From contig JBQEQX010000001.1 of NCBI GenBank assembly GCA_052043515.1, positions 682,001-746,000 of the forward strand: DNA of 64,000 nt, given 5' to 3'. This document shows, piece after piece, positions 42,163 to 52,672 of the stretch. The stretch comes from Ehrlichia sp052043515. Its GTDB lineage: Bacteria > Pseudomonadota > Alphaproteobacteria > Rickettsiales > Anaplasmataceae. Each line of letters opens with the position of its first letter. Positions within the stretch are counted from its first letter, which is position 1. A program made the translations under genes and the position numbers. The notes under the pieces are model-generated. The model saw nothing but the letters and a program-made list of their open reading frames with translations. It had not been told where the DNA came from and did not search any database.

Positions 42163-42363
42163 CTACCTGCTATAAGGCATAAAGAGCTTAACTATACGCG
42201 AATCAGAACGGTTTGCTATGGTAGTTCCACGCTGAACACGAATACTCCTCTTGCTCCTTTTTGTCATACCATGCCTCTTTGCAGATTGAGTAGATCTTAC
42301 CTTACCTGTCGCTGTCACACTAAATCTCTTCTTTATCGAAGACTTAGTTTTCAATTTTGGCAT
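42163..42363 (-). CDS. rpmI: 50S ribosomal protein L35
   Basis: A very basic 66-residue protein with the L35 pattern: MPKLKTKSSIKKRFSVTATGKV, then SAKRHGMTKRSKR. It is the first gene of the rpmI-rplT-pheS-SDR cluster, so the promoter should lie in 42364-42600. Confidence 0.95.
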   Translation of the reverse strand: MPKLKTKSSIKKRFSVTATGKVRSTQSAKRHGMTKRSKRSIRVQRGTTIANRSDSRIVKLFMPYSR

Positions 42364-42654
42364 CCCTACCCCAAAGCTTTAGAAACAAGCAAGTTTATAA
42401 TCCATTAATATTGATGGTGTCAAGTATATTTTCTGGGTTTGTTGTGAAAACTGGTGAACAGAGTGTCTTGCAGTTGTACGTTAATAAAATGTTATGAATA
42501 TTTGTGATACCATCTGATAGGAGGTTTTAATTTTCAATAGTATTTACTGATTAAGACTTTAACATAGTTATTGCAAAGTGCATGGTTAACAATTATAATT
42601 GTAAGTACTAGGTATTATTAAATAATTTGTGTTTTATTTTTGGAGATATTTTGT

Positions 42655-43287
42655 ATGTCAAATAGTAATGTTCCTTTGGTTTCTAATTCTAAAGGTTCTT
42701 CTTCTACGTTGGAAGATTCTGGACCATTAATGCCTAGAGCTGTTGCAGTGTGGTTAGTAGATAACACTATATTGACTTTTGAGCAAATAGCGAAGTTCTG
42801 CAATTTACACTTGTTGGAAGTTAAAGGTATTGCTGATGGTGAGGTTGCTAAAGGCGTTATTGGGTGTAATCCTATTACGATGGGACAAGTTACTAAGGAG
42901 GAAATTGAATATTGCCAAAATGATCCGACTCGTATACCTAGACTGATAAGTTATAGAAATTTTAAGAAAAGTAAGAAAAGGAGTGTGCGTTATACGCCTG
43001 TAGCGCGTCGTAGAGACAAGCCGGATGCAGTGGCATGGATTTTAAAGTACTGTCCCGAAATGCAGGATGTATGTATTGCGAAATTAATAGGTACTACAAA
43101 ATTTACTATTGCTGCCATTAGAAACAAGGAACACTGGAATTCAAATAATATTAAACCTAGGGATCCTGTGTTGCTAGGTTTGTGTACCCAGGTAGATCTT
43201 GATGAGGCAATTATGAAAGCTCAGATAGTTGCGGAAAGAGAGAGAAGGGTTAAAAATATCAGGTTCAACGATTTTTCGGATAATTAG
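42655..43287 (+). CDS. trcR: TrcR-like (DUF1013) cell-cycle transcriptional regulator
   Basis: Matches the alphaproteobacterial DUF1013 family, named TrcR in Caulobacter. Recognisable blocks are LMPRAVAVWLVDNTILTFEQIAKFCNLHLLEVKGIADGEVA, an HTH-like segment, CNPITMGQVTKEEI, DKPDAVAWILKYCPEMQDVCIAKLIGTTKFTIAAIRN (second HTH-like) and the end RDPVLLGLCTQVDLDEAI. ATG 42655 is preferred because GGAG lies about ten bases upstream and the five extra codons from 42640 have no support. About 210 residues, intact. Stands alone, divergent from rpmI. Confidence 0.9.
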   Translation: MSNSNVPLVSNSKGSSSTLEDSGPLMPRAVAVWLVDNTILTFEQIAKFCNLHLLEVKGIADGEVAKGVIGCNPITMGQVTKEEIEYCQNDPTRIPRLISYRNFKKSKKRSVRYTPVARRRDKPDAVAWILKYCPEMQDVCIAKLIGTTKFTIAAIRNKEHWNSNNIKPRDPVLLGLCTQVDLDEAIMKAQIVAERERRVKNIRFNDFSDN

Positions 43288-43713
43288 GTGTAGTAGACAG
43301 GTTGTGATTAAGTGTTTACTTAGTAATAATAAATTGTTATAACCTCCAACTACGCTCTAATTGTTACTGAACTGGAGTACTTAAAATTCCTGGATTTGTT
43401 GTCCAGTGTTAAATGTAGTGTTGTTCGTCAGTATCTGTCTGGTTTTTTGTGTCTTGCACTTTGGTTTGGGTTTTGATAATGTTTGAATACGAGTGTGTTG
43501 TGTTATGAAGTTTGATAGGTTTTAGTTATTGGATAGTGTTTTATGTGATTGGCTTGAACTGGACTGACATTAATCAAAAACGAAATATCTTGAAGTTCTG
43601 ACTTTTAGTGCTGTCTTTTACTACAAGTGTAATAGTAGGTTTTAAGTTTCCTTTAGGTAGGGTGTATGTTGGTTCGCAGTTTTTTTGCTTTAGTTTGAAT
43701 TGGTAGGTGTATA
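43288..43713. other. Spacer upstream of rho
   Basis: Between trcR and rho on the plus strand. No gene or conserved RNA is recognised; a rho leader may lie here. Confidence 0.45.
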
Positions 43714-45155
43714 GTGTTAAATAAGAAGAAGAGAACAAGGTATGTCAGTAGGAAGGGCAACAGTAAAAGTGCGAAGTCTGAGTCTGCGACGAGTGTTGTA
43801 TTAGAAAGAGAAGAGGGACAGGAAGTAAGATCAGAATCACGAGAAGAACAAATAGAGATAGCAGTTCCAAAAGAAGAAGTGAGAATATTGGATTTAAGTG
43901 AATTAAAGAAGAGGAGCATAGAAGATCTACTAAAAATAGCAGAAGATCTGGGTGTGGTAAGCAATGGCAGAATGCTGAAACAAGAAATAATCTTTCACTT
44001 GATGAAAAAGGTTGTAAATGATGGTGGAGCGGCACTAGGAGGAGGGGTAGTAGAAATACTATCCGATGGATTTGGTTTCTTAAGATCTCCTGAAGCAAAT
44101 TATGCTGCAAGTAGTGATGATGTATATATTTCTGCAGGTCAAATAAAGAAATTTAATTTAAGGACAGGTGATATAGTAAGTGGAGAAATAAGAGCTCCGA
44201 GTGAAAAAGAAAGATATTTTACTTTGGTGAAAGCACACAGCATAAACTTTACAGATATGGGGGAAGCTGCAAAGGTATGTGCACTTTGATGATTTAATAC
44301 CGTTATATCCGGAAGAGAGGATATTGTTAGAGTGTAATGATCCAATCAGTCTAAGTAAAAAAAGATATAAGCATGAGGGTGATAGACATAGTTGCTCCGT
44401 TAGGGAAGGGGCAAAGGGCGCTTATAGTTGCTCCTCCTAGGGCTGGGAAAACAATAATACTGCAACAAATAGCGCATTCAATTTCTGTGAATCATCCGGA
44501 CATAGAATTAATAGTTTTATTAATAGGTGAAAGGCCAGAAGAAGTGACGGACATGTGTAGATCGGTAAAGGGAGAAGTAGTAAGTTCTACGTTTGATGAA
44601 CCAGGATATAGGCATGTACAGCTTGCAGAGATTGTAATTGAGAAAGCAAAGAGGATGGTAGAGCGTAAAAAGAATGTTGTAATACTACTTGATTCAATTA
44701 CAAGGTTAGCAAGAGCGTATAATTCAGTAATACCATCATCAGGAAAAGTGTTAACTGGTGGTGTAGATTCTAATGCTTTACAAAGGCCTAAAAGATTTTT
44801 TGGAGCAGCAAGAAATATAGAGAATGGAGGATCATTGACGATAATAGCTACAGCACTAATTGAGACTGGTTCAAAAATGGATGAAGTAATATTTGAGGAA
44901 TTTAAAGGTACAGGAAATAGCGAGATAATATTAGACAGAAAGATATCAGATAAGAGAGTCTATCCTGCAATAGATATTTCGAAATCTGGTACAAGAAAGG
45001 AAGATATGCTGATAGATAATGTATGTTTAAAGAAAGTGTGGCTGTTGAGAAGGTTACTGTCATCTATGGGTGCTGTTGAGGCAATGGAATTTTTAAGAGA
45101 TAAGTTGTCGATCACAAAAGATAATAATGAGTTTTTTGATATGATGAATAGTTAG
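43714..45155 (+). CDS. rho: Transcription termination factor Rho, two frameshifts
   Basis: Hexameric RNA-dependent ATPase that ends transcription. An Arg/Glu/Ser-rich N-terminal extension of about 60 residues precedes LDLSELKKRSIEDLLKIAEDLGV (Rho N domain) and the OSB-fold GGGVVEILSDGFGFLRSPEANY. The ATPase core shows Walker A PPRAGKT, LLIGERPEEVTDM, LDSITRLARAYN and GGVDSNALQRPKRFFGAARNIENGGSL. Frames join as TDMGKLQRYVHFDDLIPLYPEER (one base removed from G5 44259-44263, or nearby A3) and SLSKKDISMRVIDIVAPLGKGQ (A7 44357-44363). GTG 43714 is the likely start. The rebuilt length is about 479 residues. Confidence 0.95.
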
Positions 45156-45425
45156 TAAATACAAGAAAACTAAAATAGTTATTCTCTCCGAATCTATCGG
45201 TCTATAGCTGGGTCTATAAACAGTTAAGTGTTGAAAGTTGATGTTTATAGAAGGTATAAAGATCTGTGCTTATTGAAATGTTATAGAGATAATAAAAGTT
45301 AATTTTATTTTTTAATTTAACTGTTTTTAGTTATAAAGCAACTTTGTTGTATCGCTGTCACAATATCTTCTGAGCTAAATTACACGGCTTGATTGCCTGT
45401 TTGGAAGGAACATCAACACTGTTAA

Positions 45426-46836
45426 TTAACTGTTGAGTGATTCATTATTTGATGATAATACTGCTTCATGAATCATTTCTGAGAGTGTTGGGTGGGGGAA
45501 AATGGATGAAATGATGTCTTTGTCCGTTACTTCTGTTTGTTTTGATATTACATATCCGTTAATCATTTCTGTAACTTCTGCTCCAATCATGTGTGCACCT
45601 AGTAGTTCTCCTGTGGATTTATCTATAATGACTTTAACAAAACCTTCGGTTTCATCTATTGCCACAGCTTTGCCACTACAGTTTGCATGGAATTTTCCGA
45701 TTTTAATATCATAACCCTGATTTTTTGCTTGATATTCAGTGAGCCCAATGCTGGCTATTTGTGGTATTGAAAATATACAGCTAGGTATGTTGCTTTTATT
45801 TAAAGGGTGTATGGAATCATCCGTAATTTTGTTTTCTTTCATGGCTATACTGTTAACGCATAATACTGCTTCATGACTTGCTTTGTGAGCCAAGCATGGT
45901 AACCCTGCAACATCACCTATAGCGTAAATACCAGGTTCATCTGTACAACAATGACTATCAGTAATAATGAATCCTAGATTGTCCATTTTAATTTGTGTAT
46001 TTTCGATGCCAATATTAGCAGTGTTAGGCTGTACTCCTACTGCTAATATAACCCTATCTACCTGTAAATCTATTGTGTTTGATACCTGAACTTTAACATG
46101 GTTGTTAAATTTTTCTAATTTTGTGACTGAGCTTTTTTGTATAAATTTTAATTCCTTTCTGAATTAAAATTTTGTGCATTAGTTCAGATATTTCGTGATC
46201 TTCAAGTGGTAATATGCTGTCTTTTAATTCTACTATTGCTACCTGAGTTCCAAATGTATTGTAAAAACTTGCAAATTCTATTCCAATGGCTCCGCTTCCG
46301 ATTATTAACAAAGATTCAGGAAATTTATCTGGTATCATTGCATTTTTAGCACTCCATACCATATTGTTGTCAAAGTCTATATTGGGGAGGCTTTTTGCTT
46401 GAGCTCCTGTTGCAACAATTATGTGTGTTGATGTGATATTAATTTTTTTATTTGAGGAATCTGAAACTTCTACTTCTCCATTACCCAATAATTGTGCTGT
46501 TCCATGGTAAATCTTTATGTTGTTTTTCTTCATTAGTTGAACAATTCCACCGGATAACTTTTCAACTACGTTGCGCGACCGTTCTATTATCTTACTAGAA
46601 TTGTACGTTACACCTTTTACATCAATTCCAAAAACATCTGCTTTTTTCATATTGTGGTAAGTTAATGCAGATTGCAGTAATGATTTTGTAGGTATACATC
46701 CCCAGTTTAGGCACACCCCACCCAATGCGGGCTCTTGTTCAACTATTGCAACATCATACCCTAACTGTGCAGCTCTTATAGCGGCCATATATCCACCTGG
46801 CCCACTTCCAATTATAAGGAATTCATGTTCAATCAT
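45426..46836 (-). CDS. lpdA: Dihydrolipoamide dehydrogenase, frame broken at a T6 run
   Basis: E3 component of 2-oxoacid dehydrogenase complexes, reoxidising lipoyl groups with NAD+. FAD-binding GSGPGGYMAAIRAAQLG is at the N-terminus, the redox disulfide is GGVCLNWGCIPTK, the NAD-binding motif is GSGAIGIEFASF, and the second FAD motif IYAIGDVAG and C-terminal HPTLSE with the active His-Glu are present. The frames join as TKSSVTKLEKFNNHVKVQVS when one base is removed from the T6 run 46133-46138. ATG 46836 (MIEHEFLIIGSG) is chosen; the longer frame to 46899 adds an implausible hydrophobic leader. The rebuilt length is about 469 residues. Confidence 0.95.
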
Positions 46837-47051
46837 GTGCTCGTCACTTTGAATAAGGACAATAATAATGAGTAATAGTATTATTTGCAAGTTTAACATT
46901 TTAGAGAGTTATAGATTTGCCGTTTTTCTATCTATATGAGGGTGTCCTATATATAATTGGACTGGCATAATTATAAAAAAAATAAGTAAAAATATTGATT
47001 TATTAAATATTTATAATATTATCCATATCATTAGTTTTTTATGCGAAATTT

Positions 47052-49637
47052 ATGAATGTTTTACAGCGAACAAACGCTAAAAGTGTAGAGGAAGGCACGG
47101 TATATAATCAAACAGTTAGTACTGGTATTTCTGGGGCATATGGTATTAATTTTTTGAAGAAGGATGATAAAATTTTTTCTGTATACTATGTAAGGAGTGG
47201 TCTTGTAGAAAATGATATAATATGTGAGGTCCAAGATAGTAATTCTACTTACTACACTAAAGTTAATGACTATCCTATTTCCAGGAATGTAGTAAAAGGT
47301 TATTTGCCAGAGATGTTATTTATGAAAGTCCTGGGCAAGGATTTCTTGATTGTTGCACTCCCTGAAAAGGTAGGAAAATCTGGGAAAAGGAACTTGTTGC
47401 TAAAAATATATGAAGTGCATTATTCCACTCGTATATCCTTACTTAATACGAGAAAAATGTATTTAACTAGTACTGATTCAGCTACAACAGAGGAGGTCAG
47501 ATATCCTGTTGTTTTGAATCAAGACAGGCCAGGTAGAATTGTCGTTATTGCAAGGACTGATCATGATGTTAGAGGTGATACTGCAGATAGATTGTATGTA
47601 ATGTGGACACTGGAATATAGAGATAACGAATTTAGAATTATAAAGCCTAGTGGAAATAGACGCGGTAAGTTTAACAATGAGTATTTATTTAAATATTCTG
47701 GTTATATAGGTTATGGGAAATACCGTGATCGGTTAATTATCGTATCAAATCTTGATCACTCCTTAAATTTTCTTTATGTGGGAAAATATTTTTCGAATTA
47801 CAAGTTCTTTTCCAATATATATGAAATATCACTGAATTATAGCTTAAATTATGGAGTAAGAAGATGTCTTGTCAATCCCTCTTATTCATGTGATTTAATT
47901 GATAGTGATAAGTACGCTATTCCTGTCAGTGGTATTAGTGCAATTGGTGTTGTCCGTAATAAGGAGAATACTTATGTGGCTTACATTGGTGTAGTACATG
48001 GTCGTAGTAGATATAACAAAAAACAGTTGGTTATTGTTCGTAGTACAGCAGGTAAGCAGTTATGTATATATGATTTTTTGCAGGTTAGAGAGCATGTTAG
48101 TGCTTTGTATGTAAATTATGTTGGCGACTCTATAGTGATGGTAAGTGTAGGGACAGGTAGTGTAGTGAGATACCAAGTGTCAGAATTGCAATTGAGATCT
48201 GGAAATATTACACATGTTGATGTGATGCGAATGCAGCGTCAGCAGATAAGTAGCGTTGCGGATTTGGTACATATTGTTACTGGCGATATATCTACTGCAA
48301 GTAATATTACATATGCGAATGTTACTAGTATACGTGCTCAAACCTATGGGAATGATAAAATTCCTAATTTTTCTGTTTACATTAGAGAAGTGCGATCTCA
48401 GGATATCTTACGTAGTATGCGTAATGATGCTTCATCCATAGACGATATGATGCTGAAACATTCAACGACTAGTGATGCTTCTTTTACATCAGCTAAGCCA
48501 CTGCAATCAATTATTCCTGGTTATTTTGTGGATGATATTCCTAGGGTTACAATAAGTTTGTCTGATCAGTCTAGAAAGCATGTAGAAAGCGATATAAATG
48601 ATGCGCTCAATAATGTAACACCCATGTTGGTAACGTCTCAGCCATTGCGATCCTTTATTCCAATGACTGATGTTCAAATATATACTGGGGGTCCTGCAAC
48701 AAAATCAGCGGGACAGGGCTATGTATCTGACCATTCTGCGAGGGATGTACCTAGTAGTTCAACGTATTCTGTGATTCAGGTTTCATCAATTAGTAGCAGT
48801 GTTACTCGGGCTACAATATCTCCAGTTATAACTACTAATCTTGTGACAGGAAGGAGTTCATCCAGTCAATCTAGAAAGTATGTTGAAAGTGATAAGGATG
48901 GTGCACTTAATAATGTAACATCTATGTTGGTAATGTCTAAGCCATTGCGGTCATTTATTCCAAGTTATACAGCAGCTGAAAGTGTTACTGATGCTAGTGT
49001 AGATACTATAAAAGAATCAACTTTAACGAGTAAAGTGGATGATGTGCCTGTGAATCATAGAAGACGTAAAGTCAAGGAATATTCATTAGAGGTAAATAAA
49101 GATAATATGAAAAGATATGTAGGTAATACTTCAAGTGTTGAACGTAAATTCTCAAATGGAAAAGCGAAATATAATGTGAAACATACTACCACTAAATCTA
49201 ATGTCCAACGTAGAATGACTATGAAAAGACATGTATTGCGTAATGAAAGTCTGAATGTTAGTGACTACATGAATGCTGCTGCATTTAATTTTATGACACG
49301 TAACGTAAGTGGATTCAACAGTTCGTTATTAACCAATAATAGCAGTTATGTAAATTCTACGTTTTCTGCTGATGATAATTCTATGAGTAAGATACATACT
49401 GGAGTATTTGTTGGTTCAGTGGTAATTGTTGCTGTCATTATTATGTTCCTTAAGAATGCGTTTAACCTTGTTTTCGATTGTAATGATGTGAAAAGGCGTA
49501 TAGTGAGCTGTCTTGGTACTGGTAGAAGAAGGCTCAGGGTGCCAAGTGAACCGATGCGAGTACTTGACCTACGCCATGGCCATGTGCGAAATGTAAATGA
49601 TATTCAAATGCGTACAATGTCTTATGGAGGTGTATGA
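47052..49637 (+). CDS. Hypothetical 861-residue protein with internal repeats and C-terminal membrane helix
   Basis: I do not recognise this protein. Residues 1-400 are rich in short beta-like segments (repeated Tyr/Val/Ile runs), which may form a propeller or similar fold. From about 430 it is Ser/Thr/Asn-rich and contains a repeat of about 35 residues: SRKHVESD...PLRSFIP at about 504 and SRKYVESD...PLRSFIP at about 604, exactly 100 codons apart, with a degenerate third copy (AKPLQSIIP) near 480. A basic region follows, then one hydrophobic helix at about 784-808 and a basic Arg-rich tail. There is no N-terminal signal. The frame is intact despite its length. It heads a run of four plus-strand genes. 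A lineage-specific surface or secreted protein is plausible but unproven. Confidence 0.75.
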   Translation: MNVLQRTNAKSVEEGTVYNQTVSTGISGAYGINFLKKDDKIFSVYYVRSGLVENDIICEVQDSNSTYYTKVNDYPISRNVVKGYLPEMLFMKVLGKDFLIVALPEKVGKSGKRNLLLKIYEVHYSTRISLLNTRKMYLTSTDSATTEEVRYPVVLNQDRPGRIVVIARTDHDVRGDTADRLYVMWTLEYRDNEFRIIKPSGNRRGKFNNEYLFKYSGYIGYGKYRDRLIIVSNLDHSLNFLYVGKYFSNYKFFSNIYEISLNYSLNYGVRRCLVNPSYSCDLIDSDKYAIPVSGISAIGVVRNKENTYVAYIGVVHGRSRYNKKQLVIVRSTAGKQLCIYDFLQVREHVSALYVNYVGDSIVMVSVGTGSVVRYQVSELQLRSGNITHVDVMRMQRQQISSVADLVHIVTGDISTASNITYANVTSIRAQTYGNDKIPNFSVYIREVRSQDILRSMRNDASSIDDMMLKHSTTSDASFTSAKPLQSIIPGYFVDDIPRVTISLSDQSRKHVESDINDALNNVTPMLVTSQPLRSFIPMTDVQIYTGGPATKSAGQGYVSDHSARDVPSSSTYSVIQVSSISSSVTRATISPVITTNLVTGRSSSSQSRKYVESDKDGALNNVTSMLVMSKPLRSFIPSYTAAESVTDASVDTIKESTLTSKVDDVPVNHRRRKVKEYSLEVNKDNMKRYVGNTSSVERKFSNGKAKYNVKHTTTKSNVQRRMTMKRHVLRNESLNVSDYMNAAAFNFMTRNVSGFNSSLLTNNSSYVNSTFSADDNSMSKIHTGVFVGSVVIVAVIIMFLKNAFNLVFDCNDVKRRIVSCLGTGRRRLRVPSEPMRVLDLRHGHVRNVNDIQMRTMSYGGV
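48561..48964 (+). repeat. Two diverged 104-bp direct repeats inside the 861-residue gene
   Basis: Copies at 48561-48664 and 48861-48964 share most bases (for example TCTAGAAAG, AATAATGTAACA, TTTATTCCAA) and start exactly 300 bases apart, so the 100-residue spacing is in frame. Differences are mostly at third codon positions, pointing to selection on the protein. Confidence 0.8.
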
Positions 49638-49804
49638 ATTTGGTTCTTTTATTTATTACATTTGTGTTAAATAGTATTAATTCTTAAAAATCTGATTGTC
49701 TTATTTTCCGGTTTTTTTATTAGTGTATCTCATGTTTACTGTTATATAGTAGAATTGTGGTATGCATTGTTTGGTTTCTAACATCATGATTTTGTGTAGA
49801 AGTA

Positions 49805-51254
49805 ATGTCATTTTTTTCTAGGATATCCAAGAATAGGATTGTTATATCTGTAGGGGATAATGGTGCTGTAATGCTCAATATTATGGGTGGTGTAATACGG
49901 GATAAGTATTTTATTGAGGATATACAGGATGTAACTCTATCAAAGATTATCCGGTGTATTGCTGAATATAAAAAAATCCTTGATATACCTCGTGTTAAAT
50001 AACTCTGATCAAATTTATACTGAACACAGCATCCCTATGTGCAGTGGAATAGTTGCCAGATCTTTAGTAAAAATGAGCCTTGATAATGTTATGAGTGATT
50101 GTGACATAGGTTCTGCGTTTTTATTGACTAAACCCAATGCTGTAGATAAGAATTGGCGTTATATGTTTGTTGCAAGTAGATTGAATGATTTATCTAAGAG
50201 ATTATTAGAAATTATTTTGGACAATTCAGGTAATTTTTGTGGAATGTTATTACTACCGGTTGAATTGTCTTGTATTTGTAATAAATTGTTAAAACTTCAT
50301 AATAAGAATAGTAGCGAATGGACTATATTTATAGCTTATACTAAAACTAATCATTTTAGACAGATTGTATTACATAGAGGGAAGATAGTGCATGTTAATA
50401 ATATTATTATATCTTCAGATGAGATGTTATCAGATATTATCGCTGGCAAAGTTTATCAAGAGATATGTGATACAGTATTACATCTTGTTAAATTTGGATA
50501 TACTAAAGGGTCAGCTATTGATTTGTATATTATAACTTCTAGTAGTATCAAAACTAGTTTGTTGTCGTTTGATTTTAAGCATATTAATAGTCATATTCTT
50601 ACTCCATATGAATTATCGAAAATGTTAATGTTAAAGCAATCTGCTGGTATTATGAGTGAGTTTTGTGATACTGTGATATTGTGTGCGATTACGGAAGATA
50701 ATCCGTCAAAGATTTTTCATAGCAAAAGTACTAGTTTGTTTTATAAGATTTTCTTTCTTAATACTTATATAATTCCGTCTCTGTTATGTTTAATTACATT
50801 GATGTCTTTGCTCAATATAAGTTACATATTTAGAATAAATAGTAACTATAACGAAAAAATAAATCTACTTGTTCGTCAAGAAGAGTTGACGTCTAGGGTT
50901 GAGAAAATTAACCAAGATAGTAGAGTAAGGCAAGTTAATGAAATGTATGAAACAATAGATGTATATAAACTATTGTTAGCAGATGATTTCTTTTCATTTG
51001 ATTTGGTATTGCGGTTACGCAAAATTGATTTGGTGGGGTTTAGTATTAGTTATCTATCATTGAAAACTAATGATCGAGGTGTTTCAGTCAAGCTGCTATT
51101 GAAGTTTACAAAAGAAAAGCAATTCTTGGATTATTATGATAAACTAAAAGATAGCATAACAAAGGAATTTGAGGACTATAAAGTAGAAGTGATAGATTCT
51201 TTACCTGATATCTCAGATGATCAGAAGATTGTTGTGATTAAACTGGAGAAGTGA
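49805..51254 (+). CDS. PilM/GspL-like bitopic membrane protein, frame broken at an A7 run
   Basis: About 482 residues after removing one base from the A7 run 49970-49976 (joint EYKKSLIYLVLNNSDQ). The N-terminal about 300 residues are cytoplasmic-type, starting RIVISVGDNGAVMLNIMGG, reminiscent of the actin-like PilM/GspL domain. One membrane helix follows (IIPSLLCLITLMSLLNISYIF, about 318-338), then a coiled-coil stretch and a C-terminal domain of alternating strands and helices (FSISYLSLKTNDRGVSVKLLLKF), like the ferredoxin-like fold of PilN/GspL. The match is by architecture only; sequence identity to known families is not established. The next gene shows the PilO/GspM layout, 4 bases downstream. 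Confidence 0.6.
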
Positions 51255-51258
51255 AAGA

Positions 51259-51835
51259 GTGAACATCATATTATCAAAAAGATACTGCATGATCAAGATA
51301 TCAGTATGTTTTACATTGTTATGTATTTTATCTGTAACATTATACTATCTGTGTAAATCTAATTTTTATATAATGCAACATAATTTACATGTTGCTGACG
51401 AAATTCAAAAGTTAAGCTTTGAAGTTATGAATGTTCATAAGCATGAAGCGATGTTGAACAATAGTGGCACTTTATGGCAGGAAATATCAACTTCGAATAT
51501 ATATAGCACTGTTTATGAGGAAAATTTAGGAACATTGATAAGTGATTTGTGTAAAAAATATTACCTTTTTTAATTCTCAGATAAGTATATCTAGCCCTAA
51601 AGTGGTTAATGATGTTTATAATAAGCAACACATAGATGTAACTCAGAGGCATATTGAGATAAAATTTGCATCTATTAGTGATGAGCAAGTTTTTTCATTC
51701 ATTAATGCGATACGTCATGATATTTCAGGATATGTTAAGATTATTAGTTTTAGTATTGAGAAAAATACGGATGTTACAGATAAAGTGTTACAATCAGCCT
51801 TAAAAAGGGGAAACTTTACATATTGTAAACGGTAG
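51259..51835 (+). CDS. PilO/GspM-like membrane protein, frame broken at an A6 run
   Basis: A protein of about 191 residues: short cytoplasmic N-terminus, one helix (ISVCFTLLCILSVTLYYL), a coiled-coil stretch, then a domain with HIEIKFASISDEQVFSFINAIRHD and VKIISFSIEK, the strand-helix pattern of PilO/GspM. The frames join as DLCKNITFFNSQIS when one base is removed from the A6 run 51553-51558. The start could be GTG 51259 or ATG 51289. The gene begins 4 bases after the previous stop, so they form an operon. The assignment is structural inference. Confidence 0.55.
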
Positions 51836-51876
51836 CATTTCGTTTGATTTATACAGTATAGTAGGCAGGTTTATTG

Positions 51877-52419
51877 ATGAGAGCTAGCGTAATACTAATA
51901 ATGGGTTTTTGTATTATGTCGAGTATTGAATGCAAAGCCAGTCAGCATAATTGTCTTGGCCTTGTATATGCACTGAATAATTGCACAGGTTATACCTGTA
52001 ATATGAATTTTTTAAATAATAAAGTCCGGTATACTGTTTTTGGAATAATAGATGATAGATGTAAAATGTCAGAGGTTGATGATTCTGGTGTTACTTTATG
52101 TTATTTTCCAAAGGAAAAAATAAGGATGATGTCTGAATATTTGGTAAGAGTGATTACTAATAATATGAATATTGAGACTAATAAAATTGAGCATGCCTTA
52201 TCTAAAGTGTGCGAGTTTTATTCTACAGTACAGGGAACTTTAATCCAGGAAAATGCAGAAATTACAGAGGACAACGCATTAGAAGTAAAACGTGCTGTGG
52301 AATTAGAAAAGAGAAATTTTAACGTTGGAAAAATTGGAAGTATATTTTTTTCAGATGTGGATATTGTGAAGTTGCATACCATATATGCTCAAGGTAGGAA
52401 TATAGAGCAAGATAATTAA
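51877..52419 (+). CDS. Hypothetical exported protein
   Basis: A protein of about 180 residues with a signal-peptide-like start (MRASVILIMGFCIMSSIECKAS), a probable cleavage near residue 20-22, and a mature part with several Cys (LVYALNNCTGYTCNMNF, ...DDRCK, VTLCYF, SKVCEF) that could form disulfides. The TGYTC stretch is not a thioredoxin motif in context. Unrecognised. It starts 42 bases after the PilO/GspM-like gene, on the same strand, so it probably belongs to that operon. The ATG at 51877 is preferred over a TTG at 51874. Confidence 0.6.
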   Translation: MRASVILIMGFCIMSSIECKASQHNCLGLVYALNNCTGYTCNMNFLNNKVRYTVFGIIDDRCKMSEVDDSGVTLCYFPKEKIRMMSEYLVRVITNNMNIETNKIEHALSKVCEFYSTVQGTLIQENAEITEDNALEVKRAVELEKRNFNVGKIGSIFFSDVDIVKLHTIYAQGRNIEQDN

Positions 52420-52672
52420 TTGTATAAGTGTATCTACTATAGCGTAATTAACTTGGTTGATAATTTTTTTGAGTGAAAGTTACACAGACAAAGTTGTCAA
52501 TTTCTGGTGAACCTACGTGTTCAGTGTGTGTGGGGGATTGTAGCGAAGTATGTATAAAAAAAGCATAATTCACTGTTGTAGTTGGTGGTTGTGTATAATA
52601 GAATGTGATTTATGTACTTGACTAATAAGTTGACTAGTGATATCTCTCACAAAAGATGCAGGTTGATTTTTT

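Noticed and set aside
48561..48964. True tandem repeat (VNTR) in the 861-residue gene
   Set aside because: The two similar copies are separated by about 200 bases of unrelated sequence and have diverged, so they are not a contiguous tandem array.
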